From assembly GCF_030406325.1 (NCBI RefSeq), contig NZ_JAUEQY010000018.1:166518-230517 (forward strand): DNA of 64,000 nucleotides. The letters are read 5' to 3'. Below the pieces are notes generated by a model. It saw only the letters and a program-made list of their open reading frames with translations, was not told where the DNA came from and ran no database searches. Position numbers and translations under genes: made by a program. Below, in pieces: positions 56,968-64,000 of the stretch. Within the stretch, counting starts at the first letter, position 1; every line of letters starts with the position of its first letter. Source of the DNA: Actinomadura sp. DC4. Its GTDB lineage: Bacteria > Actinomycetota > Actinomycetes > Streptosporangiales > Streptosporangiaceae.

Positions 56968-59900
56968 AGCGCTCGGCACTCGAGGTGTGGCCGCTGTCGC
57001 CGCTGCAGGAGGGGCTGCTGTTCCACGCCCTCTACGACGAACAGGGCCCGGACGTCTACGCCGGGCAGCACGTCCTGGACCTGGACGGGACGCTCGACGC
57101 GGCGGCGCTGCGGGCGGCCGGGCAGGCCATGCTGGACCGGCACGCCAACCTGCGCGCGGGGTTCCGTCAGGTCGCGGGCATGGACCGGCCGGTCCAGGTG
57201 ATCCCCGCCCGGGTGGCCCTGCCCTGGCGGGAGGCCGACGCCTCCTCCGCCGAGGACCCGGCGGCCGAGGCCGCGCGGATCGCCGGTGGCGAGCTGGAGA
57301 AACGCTTCGACCCGGCGGTGCCGCCGCTGATCCGGTTCCTGCTGATCCGGCTCGGCCCGGACCTGCACCGCCTCGTCATCACCAACCATCACATCCTCAT
57401 GGACGGCTGGTCGCTGCCCGTGCTGATGCGCGAGCTGTTCACGGTGTACCGGGCCGGCGGCGACGCGAGCGGCCTTCCGCCGGTGGCGCCGTACCGCGAC
57501 TACCTGCGCTGGCTCGAACGCCAGGACCGTGAGACCGCGCGTACGGCCTGGCGGGACGAACTGGCCGGCACCGAGGAGCCGACTCTCGTGGCGGCGCCCG
57601 ACCCCGGACGAGCGCCGATCATGACCGAGCAGATCCAGGAGACGGCCGACGCCGGCCTCACCGCCGCGCTGCGGGCGCTGGCGCGCGAGCACGACCTGAC
57701 GCTGAACACCGTCGTCCAGGCCGCCTGGGCGACCCAGGTCGGCCGGCTGGCCGGGCGCGCCGACGTCGTGTTCGGCGCGGTCGTGGCGGGCCGCCCGCCG
57801 GAGCTGCCCGGCATCGAGCAGATGCTGGGCCTGTTCGTCAACACCGTGCCCGTCCGGGTCTCGCTCGACCCGGCGGAGCCGGTCGCCGGGCTGCTGACCA
57901 GGCTGCAGGCGCGGCAGACGGCCCTGATGGCCCACCAGTACCTCGGCCTGCCCGAGGTCCAGCGGCTCGCCGGGCCGGGCGCGGTGTTCGACACGCTGAT
58001 GGTCTTCGAGAGCTACCCGTCGGACCCGGCGCGGGCGCAGGGCGCGGGCGGAGGAGGCCGCGGCCGTGGCGGCCTGCGGATCAGCTCGGGCGGAGGCCGG
58101 GAGGCCGCCCACTATCCGCTGACGCTGGCCGTCGCCCCGGGTGGCGACCGGCTGCGGCTGCGCCTGGAGTACCGGCCGGACGTCTTCGACCGGGAGACCG
58201 CCGGGCTCGTGCTCGACGGCCTCGTACGGACCCTGGAGACCATGGCGGCCGACCCCGGACGCGGCGTGAGCCGGCTCGGCGCGCTCGGCGACGCCGAGTG
58301 GTCCCGGGTCGTGGAGGAGTGGAACCGTACGGCCGCACCGGTGCCGGCGGACACGCTGACGAAGGTCTTCGGCGCGCGGGTGGCCGAGACGCCGGACGCG
58401 CCGGCGCTGACGTCGGAGGGCACGACGCTGACCTACGCGGAGCTGGACGCGGCGGCCGGCCGGGTGGCGGGCGCGCTGGCCGACGCGGGCGTCGGCCGCG
58501 GTGCCCGGGTGGGCGTGGTCATGGACCGGTCGGCGGAACTCGTCGCGGCGCTCCTGGGCGTGGTGAAGGCGGGGGCGGCGTACGTGCCGGTGGACCCGGC
58601 GTGGCCTGCGGCGCGGGCGCGGCTCGTGCTGAAAGAGGCCCGGCCGGCCGCCGTGATCGCCCGGCGTGACCTGTGGGAGGGGCTCGGCCCGGACGGCCGC
58701 CCCGTGGTGTTCACCGACGGCGGCTGGGTGCTGGACGGCCCGCCGCGCGAGGACCCGGGCGTGGAGGTGGGTCCGGACGACCTGGCGTACGTGATGTACA
58801 CGTCGGGTTCGACGGGTGTGCCGAAGGGCGTGGCGGTCACGCATCGTGGCGTGGTCGGGCTGGCCGCCGACCGGTCGTGGTCGGCGCGTCATCGGCGGGT
58901 GCTGTTTCACGCGCCGTTCGCGTTCGACGCCTCGACGTGGGAGTTGTGGGTGCCGTTGCTGGCCGGTGGGCGGGTGACGGTCGCGCCGGCGGGACCGGTG
59001 GACGCGGACGTGCTGCGCGGCCTGATCGCCGCGACGGACCTGTCGGCGGTGCACGTGACGGCGGGGCTGTTCGCGGTGCTGGCGGAGGAGTCCCCGGAGT
59101 GCTTCGCGGGCCTGGCCGAGGTGCTGACCGGCGGTGACGCGGTGAGCGTGGCGGCGGTCTCGAAGGTGGCGGAGGCGTGTCCGGACACGGCGGTGCGCCA
59201 GTTGTACGGCCCGACCGAGATCACGATGTGCGCCACGGCCCACACGGTCGAGGCGGGGGAGCCGGTCTCTGGGGTGCTGCCGATCGGGTCGCCGCTGGAC
59301 AACACGCAGGTGTTCGTGCTGGACGGCTTCTTACGGCCGGTGCCGCCCGGGGTCACGGGTGAGCTCTACATCGCCGGGACAGGGCTCGCGCGCGGGTACT
59401 GGGACCGGCCCGGCCTGACGGGCGAGCGGTTCGTGGCGTGCCCCTTCACCGGTCGCGGCGAGCGCATGTACCGGACCGGTGACCTCGCCCGCTGGACGCC
59501 GGACGGGAGGCTGGTCTTCGGCGGGCGCGCCGACGACCAGGTCAAGATCCGCGGTTTCCGGATCGAGCCCGGGGAGATCGAGAGGGTCCTGTCCGACCAC
59601 GCGGCCGTGGGCCGGGTCGCGGTCGTCGCCCGCGAGGACCAGCCGGGACAGAAGCAGCTGGTCGCGTACGTCGTCCCCGCCGGCGACGTCATCGACGGCA
59701 CCGCCCTGCGCGAGTTCGCCGCCGGGCTGCTGCCCGAGTACATGGTGCCCGCCGCCGTCGTGCCGCTGGAGACCCTGCCCCTCACCGCGAGCGGCAAGCT
59801 CGACCGGGCCGCCCTGCCCGCCCCCGACTTCGCCGGGCTGACCGGCGACCGGGACCCGCGCACGCCCGTCGAGGAGGTGCTCTGCGGGCTGTTCGCGGAG

Positions 59901-60120
59901 GTCCTGGGGCTGGAGCGGGTCGGTCCCGACGATGGTTTCTTCGAGCTCGGTGGCGACTCGCTGCTGGGCATGCGGCTGATCGCCCGGATCCGGGCGGTCC
60001 TGGACACCGAGATGAACATCCGCAGCCTGTTCGCCGCGCCGACGCCCGCGGGGGTCGCCCGGCTGGTCGGCAGCGGCGGCAAGCCGCGCGCGGCGCTGGT
60101 CCCGGCGGTCCGCCCGGACC
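56964..60120 (+). other. NRPS5 module 1: C-A-T, Hpg-like
   Basis: C motif HHILMDG. Pocket D-A-W-H-L-G-L-M-C, identical to NRPS3 module 1. A10 is TASGKLDR. Carrier FFELGGDSL (Ser999), followed by an LCL C domain, so an L residue. Confidence 0.75.
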
Positions 60121-63100
60121 CCGTGCCGCTGTCGTTCGGGCAGACCCGCATGTGGTTCCTCAACCGCCTCGACGGCGGCCAGGCCGCGTACAACATGCCG
60201 CTCGCCCTGCGGCTGAACGGCGCGCTGAACAGGGACGCGCTGCGCGCCGCCCTCGCCGACGTGGTCCGGCGGCACGAGAGCCTGCGCACGATCTACCCCG
60301 AGGACGACGGGACGCCGCGCCAGGAGATCGTCGACGAGACGCCCGAACTCGTCGTGGTCGACACCGACGAGGACCACCTGGGCGCGCTGGTCGCGGCCGA
60401 GTCCCGGCGCGGCTTCGACGTCGGCCGCGAACTCCCGCTGCGCGCCCGGCTGTTCGCCCTCGCGCCCGAGGTGCACGTGCTCACGGTCATCGCCCACCAC
60501 ATCGCGGCGGACGGCTGGTCGATGGGCGTGCTGACCCGCGACCTGTCCGCGGCGTACGCGGCCCGGCACGCCGGTGAGGCGCCGGACTGGGCGCCGCTGA
60601 AGGTCCAGTACGCCGACTTCGCCGTCTGGCAGCGCGAGATCCTGGGCAGCGAGGACGACCCGGACAGCCTCATCAACGCCCAGCTCACCCACTGGCGCCA
60701 GGCCCTCGCCGAACTCCCCGCCGAGCTGACACTGCCCGCGGACCGCCCGCGCCCGGCCGTCGCGAGTTTCATGGGCGGCATCGTCCCCCTGCGGCTCGGC
60801 GCCGAGGTCCACGCCGGGCTGGCCGACATCGCCCGCGCCCAGCGCGCGACCCTGTTCATGGTCGTCCAGGCCGCCGTCGCGGTGCTCCTGACACGCGTGG
60901 GCGCGGGCCCGGACATCCCGGTCGGCACCCCGGTCGCCGGTCGCGGCGACGCCGCCCTGGACGACCTGATCGGCTTCTTCGTCAACACGCTCGTGCTGCG
61001 CACCGACGTGTCCGGCGACCCCTCCTTCGCCGACCTCGTCAAGCGGGTCCGCGAGACCGACCTGGCCGCGTACGCCAACCAGGACGTGCCGTTCGAGCGG
61101 CTCGTCGAGGAGCTGAGCCCGGCCCGGTCGCTCGCCCGCCACCCGCTGTTCCAGGTCATGCTCACCTTCCAGAACGCCCCCCAGGGGTCGACGCGGGAGC
61201 TGCCCGGCCTGACCGTACGGCCGGAGAGGTCGGGCGGGAACGCCGCCAAGTTCGACCTGTCGTTCACCGTGGGCGAGCGCCGCGACGCCGACGGCGCCCC
61301 GGCCGGCATCGACGCCTCGATCGGCTACGCCACCGACCTGTTCGACCGCGCGACCGCCGAGCACCTCGCCGAACGCCTGGCCCGCGTGCTGGAGACCGTC
61401 GCCGCCGAGCCCGCCGTACGGGTCAGCCAGGTCGGCATCCTCGACGTCCCCGAACGGCGGCGCATCGTCCAGGAGTGGAACCGCACCGCCGCCCCCGTAC
61501 GCGCGAAGACGCTGACGGAGCTGCTCGAAGCCCAGGCCGCCGCGACGCCGGACGCGCCGGCGCTGCGGTTCGAGGACACGACGCTGACCTACGCGGAGCT
61601 GGACGCGGCGGCGAGCCGCCTGGCCTGGCACCTGATCAGACGGGGCGTCGGGCCGGAGCGGGTGGTGGCCGTGGCGGTGCCGCGGTCGGCCGAACTGGTC
61701 GTCGCGCTGCTGGCGGTGCTGAAGGCCGGAGCGGCGTACCTGCCACTCGACCCGGAGTACCCGCCGGCGCGGGTGGCCCTCATGCTGGCCGACGCGCGCC
61801 CGGCGTGCGTCCTGACCACCCCCGAGGCCGCCGCGTCGCTGCCTCCCGAGGACGCGGAGACGCCGCGGGTGCTCGTGGGCGGTCTCCTGGACGGTCCGGG
61901 CGGTGCCCCGGCCGACGAGGACCGGACCGCGCCGCTGACCGGCGCACACCCGGCGTACATGATCTACACCTCGGGCTCGACCGGGATGCCCAAGGGCGTG
62001 GTCGTCCCGCACGCGGGGATCGTCAACCGGCTGCTGTGGACGCAGGCGGAGTACGGCCTCACGGCCGATGACCGGGTGCTGCAGAAGACCCCGTCCGGGT
62101 TCGACGTCTCGGTGTGGGAGTTCTTCTGGCCCCTGGTCACCGGCGCGTGCCTGGTGGTGGCGCGCCCGGGCGGGCACCGGGACGCCGCGTACCTGGCCGG
62201 GCTGATCGAGCGCGAGCGCGTGACGACGGTGCACTTCGTGCCGTCGATGCTGCGGATGTTCCTGGAGGAGCCGGCGGCGAGGCGGTGCACGACGCTGCGG
62301 CGGGTGCTGTGCAGCGGCGAGGCGCTGCCGGCCGAGCTCGCCACGCGTTACCACGGCACGCTGGCCGCCCCGCTGCACAACCTGTACGGGCCGACGGAGG
62401 CGTCGGTCGACGTGACGTCCTGGCCGTGCCCCGCGGACGTGGCGGACGGTGTCGTGCCCATCGGCCGGCCGATCTGGAACACCCGGGTCTTCGTGCTCGA
62501 CGCGTACCTGCAGCCGGTGCCGTCCGGCATCACCGGCGAGCTGTACCTCGCCGGCACGGGACTGGCCCGCGGCTACGCGAACCGGTACCCACTGACCGCC
62601 GAGCGGTTCGTGGCGTGCCCGTTCGGCGGGCGCGGCGAGCGCATGTACCGCACCGGGGACCTGGCCCGGTGGACCGGCGACGGCGCGCTGGTCTTCGTCG
62701 GCCGCGCCGACGGCCAGGTGAAGGTCCGCGGGCTCCGCGTGGAGCTCGGCGAGATCGAGGCCGTGCTGGCCGGCCACGCAGGCGTCGGCCGGGTCGCGGT
62801 GGTCGCCCGCGAGGACGAGCCCGGACGGCAGCGCCTGGTGGCCTACGTCGTCCCCGCCGCGGACGCCGCGCTCGACACCGGCGCGCTGCGCGACCACGCC
62901 GCCGCCGCGCTTCCCGCGTACATGGTCCCGGCGACGCTGGTGGAGCTCGCCGAGCTGCCGCTGACCCCCAGCGGGAAGCTCGACCGCGCCGCGCTCCCGG
63001 CCCCCGACTTCGGCGCGCTCGCCGCCGGACGTGAGCCTCGTACGCCGGTGGAACAGCTCCTGTGCGAGCTGTTCGCCGACGTTCTGAAGCTGGACCGCGT

Positions 63101-64000
63101 CGGCGCCGAGGACGGCTTCTTCGACCTCGGCGGCGACTCGCTGCTCGCGATGCGGCTGATCGCCCGTGTGCGGAACGCGCTCGACGCCGAGGTGAGCATC
63201 GGCGCGCTGTTCGCCGACCCGACCCCGGCCGGGGTCGCCCGGCTCGTACGGGACGGCGGCGGACGCGCGCGGACGGCGCTGGTGCCCGGCCCCCGGCCGG
63301 ACGTGGTGCCGCTGTCGTTCGGCCAGACGCGCATGTGGTTCCTCAACCGCCTGGAAGGCGGCGCGACGGCCTACAGCATCCCGTTCAGCGTGCGGCTGAG
63401 CGGCGACCTCGACCGCGCGGCCCTGCAGGCGGCGATCGCGGACGTGGCGGGGCGGCACGAGACGCTGCGCACGATCTTCCCCGACGACGGGGGCGTGCCG
63501 CGCCAGCAGGTCCTGGACGACGCGCCGGAGCTGGTGGTCGCCGCGACCGGCGAGTCCGAGCTCGCCGGGCTGCTGGCGCAGGAGGTACGCCGCGGGTTCG
63601 ACGTCGGCCGCGAGCCGCCGCTGCGGGCCAGGCTCTTCGCGCTGGCCGCCGACGAGCACGTCCTCATGCTGGTGATGCACCACATCGCGGCCGACGGCTG
63701 GTCGATCGGCGTGCTGGCCCGCGACCTGTCGGCGGCCTACACCGCCCGCCGCGCCGGCCAGGCGCCGGACTGGGCGCCACTGCCGGTGCAGTACGCCGAC
63801 TTCGCCGTCTGGCAGCGCGAGGTGCTGGGCCGCGAGGAGGACGCCGGCAGCCTGATCAGCGGGCAGCTCGCCTATTGGCGGCAGGCCTTGGCGGAGCTCC
63901 CCGCCGAGCTGACGCTTCCGGTGGACCGCCCGCGCCCGGCGGTGGCGACCTTCACGGGCGGATCCGTGCCGGTACGCGTGGGCGCGGACGTGCACGCCGG
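56964..64000 (+). CDS. NRPS5, synthetase C-A-T / C-A-T / C... (3' partial)
   Basis: Open to the right edge of the window: 2345 codons visible, no stop. Start ATG 56964 overlaps the NRPS4 stop (ATGA). Approximate domains: C 1-440, A 461-953, T (Ser999); LCL C 1050-1490, A 1513-2013, T (Ser2059); LCL C from about 2110, cut off. Predicted residues: Hpg-like, Ser, then an unseen third. No epimerization domain occurs in the visible part. The N-terminus MKRSALEVW nearly repeats that of NRPS2, and it should accept the peptide from the NRPS4 tail. One TTA codon at 59331-59333. The remaining modules and any thioesterase must lie to the right. Confidence 0.95.
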   Translation, partial: MKRSALEVWPLSPLQEGLLFHALYDEQGPDVYAGQHVLDLDGTLDAAALRAAGQAMLDRHANLRAGFRQVAGMDRPVQVIPARVALPWREADASSAEDPAAEAARIAGGELEKRFDPAVPPLIRFLLIRLGPDLHRLVITNHHILMDGWSLPVLMRELFTVYRAGGDASGLPPVAPYRDYLRWLERQDRETARTAWRDELAGTEEPTLVAAPDPGRAPIMTEQIQETADAGLTAALRALAREHDLTLNTVVQAAWATQVGRLAGRADVVFGAVVAGRPPELPGIEQMLGLFVNTVPVRVSLDPAEPVAGLLTRLQARQTALMAHQYLGLPEVQRLAGPGAVFDTLMVFESYPSDPARAQGAGGGGRGRGGLRISSGGGREAAHYPLTLAVAPGGDRLRLRLEYRPDVFDRETAGLVLDGLVRTLETMAADPGRGVSRLGALGDAEWSRVVEEWNRTAAPVPADTLTKVFGARVAETPDAPALTSEGTTLTYAELDAAAGRVAGALADAGVGRGARVGVVMDRSAELVAALLGVVKAGAAYVPVDPAWPAARARLVLKEARPAAVIARRDLWEGLGPDGRPVVFTDGGWVLDGPPREDPGVEVGPDDLAYVMYTSGSTGVPKGVAVTHRGVVGLAADRSWSARHRRVLFHAPFAFDASTWELWVPLLAGGRVTVAPAGPVDADVLRGLIAATDLSAVHVTAGLFAVLAEESPECFAGLAEVLTGGDAVSVAAVSKVAEACPDTAVRQLYGPTEITMCATAHTVEAGEPVSGVLPIGSPLDNTQVFVLDGFLRPVPPGVTGELYIAGTGLARGYWDRPGLTGERFVACPFTGRGERMYRTGDLARWTPDGRLVFGGRADDQVKIRGFRIEPGEIERVLSDHAAVGRVAVVAREDQPGQKQLVAYVVPAGDVIDGTALREFAAGLLPEYMVPAAVVPLETLPLTASGKLDRAALPAPDFAGLTGDRDPRTPVEEVLCGLFAEVLGLERVGPDDGFFELGGDSLLGMRLIARIRAVLDTEMNIRSLFAAPTPAGVARLVGSGGKPRAALVPAVRPDPVPLSFGQTRMWFLNRLDGGQAAYNMPLALRLNGALNRDALRAALADVVRRHESLRTIYPEDDGTPRQEIVDETPELVVVDTDEDHLGALVAAESRRGFDVGRELPLRARLFALAPEVHVLTVIAHHIAADGWSMGVLTRDLSAAYAARHAGEAPDWAPLKVQYADFAVWQREILGSEDDPDSLINAQLTHWRQALAELPAELTLPADRPRPAVASFMGGIVPLRLGAEVHAGLADIARAQRATLFMVVQAAVAVLLTRVGAGPDIPVGTPVAGRGDAALDDLIGFFVNTLVLRTDVSGDPSFADLVKRVRETDLAAYANQDVPFERLVEELSPARSLARHPLFQVMLTFQNAPQGSTRELPGLTVRPERSGGNAAKFDLSFTVGERRDADGAPAGIDASIGYATDLFDRATAEHLAERLARVLETVAAEPAVRVSQVGILDVPERRRIVQEWNRTAAPVRAKTLTELLEAQAAATPDAPALRFEDTTLTYAELDAAASRLAWHLIRRGVGPERVVAVAVPRSAELVVALLAVLKAGAAYLPLDPEYPPARVALMLADARPACVLTTPEAAASLPPEDAETPRVLVGGLLDGPGGAPADEDRTAPLTGAHPAYMIYTSGSTGMPKGVVVPHAGIVNRLLWTQAEYGLTADDRVLQKTPSGFDVSVWEFFWPLVTGACLVVARPGGHRDAAYLAGLIERERVTTVHFVPSMLRMFLEEPAARRCTTLRRVLCSGEALPAELATRYHGTLAAPLHNLYGPTEASVDVTSWPCPADVADGVVPIGRPIWNTRVFVLDAYLQPVPSGITGELYLAGTGLARGYANRYPLTAERFVACPFGGRGERMYRTGDLARWTGDGALVFVGRADGQVKVRGLRVELGEIEAVLAGHAGVGRVAVVAREDEPGRQRLVAYVVPAADAALDTGALRDHAAAALPAYMVPATLVELAELPLTPSGKLDRAALPAPDFGALAAGREPRTPVEQLLCELFADVLKLDRVGAEDGFFDLGGDSLLAMRLIARVRNALDAEVSIGALFADPTPAGVARLVRDGGGRARTALVPGPRPDVVPLSFGQTRMWFLNRLEGGATAYSIPFSVRLSGDLDRAALQAAIADVAGRHETLRTIFPDDGGVPRQQVLDDAPELVVAATGESELAGLLAQEVRRGFDVGREPPLRARLFALAADEHVLMLVMHHIAADGWSIGVLARDLSAAYTARRAGQAPDWAPLPVQYADFAVWQREVLGREEDAGSLISGQLAYWRQALAELPAELTLPVDRPRPAVATFTGGSVPVRVGADVHA
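60121..63300 (+). other. NRPS5 module 2: LCL C-A-T, Ser
   Basis: LCL C domain with HHIAADG. Pocket D-V-W-H-L-S-L-V-D, a standard serine code. Carrier GGDSL (Ser2059). No E domain, so L-Ser. Confidence 0.85.
63301..64000 (+). other. NRPS5 module 3: LCL condensation domain (partial)
   Basis: Begins [16 protein letters not shown] and contains HHIAADG, so it is an LCL domain expecting the L-Ser of module 2. It is cut by the window edge before the A domain; the last 127 bp are identical to part of NRPS2 module 2. Confidence 0.85.
63874..64000 (+). repeat. Identical C-domain patch shared with 28358-28484
   Basis: The last 127 bp of the window, inside the third C domain of NRPS5, are identical to the LCL C domain of NRPS2 module 2. 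The match may continue past the edge. Confidence 0.8.

Noticed and set aside
59331..63995. Very long antisense open frame opposite NRPS5, and similar ones opposite the other NRPS genes (for example 14345-18805 and 26998-33846)
   Set aside because: They lie opposite clear NRPS domains, encode Arg/Gln/Gly-rich sequence without motifs, and several end exactly where a sense-strand TTA reads as an antisense TAA. They are shadows of GC-rich coding DNA.

Overview
The window comes from a high-GC, filamentous-type actinomycete. The evidence is GC-rich third codon positions, GTG starts, ATGA-coupled genes, a lipobox lipoprotein and very large nonribosomal peptide synthetase (NRPS) genes. I cannot fix the genus. 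It holds the left flank and most of one NRPS assembly line. The cluster continues past the right edge: there is no thioesterase, MbtH-like gene or hydroxyphenylglycine (Hpg) pathway gene in view.

Layout. Positions 1-2922 (+) carry a MacA/MacB-like efflux set: adaptor (5' end cut off), ATPase and permease, overlapping by 4 and 8 nt. Positions 2923-3815 have no convincing gene but hold short repeats, a diverged 147-bp tandem duplication and two related palindromes. Positions 3816-5748 (-) carry an orphan FtsX-type permease and a small lipoprotein. Positions 5922-7208 (-) carry an exported SGNH/GDSL-family protein whose nucleophile serine is replaced by Asp. Divergently, on +, come a cytochrome P450 (7376-8611), a fused ABC exporter (8761-10791) and five collinear NRPS genes from 10973 to beyond 64000, all joined by 4- or 14-nt overlaps.

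Assembly line. NRPS1 is CATE-CATE-CATE, NRPS2 is CAT-CATE-CATE, NRPS3 is CAT-CATE-CATE*, NRPS4 is CAT-CATE, and NRPS5 is CAT-CAT-C... (C condensation, A adenylation, T carrier, E epimerization, * degenerate). Specificity pockets read by eye suggest: D-Hpg-like, D-Thr, D-Hpg-like / Tyr-like, D-Thr, D-Tyr-like / Hpg-like, D-Asn, Hpg-like / unassigned, D-Hpg-like / Hpg-like, Ser, next. Carriers followed by E read GGDSI and those followed by an LCL condensation domain read GGDSL, so domain order and carrier type agree throughout. The P450 may oxidise a carrier-bound residue and the ABC exporter may secrete the product.

Most notable points: termini of the five synthetases fall into two repeated docking classes; the last E domain of NRPS3 has lost its key motifs; a rare TTA leucine codon recurs at the same A-domain position in eight A domains, at least one in every NRPS gene, and TTA also occurs in the P450, exporter, SGNH and lipoprotein genes; and long near-identical DNA patches between modules point to recombination or gene conversion.
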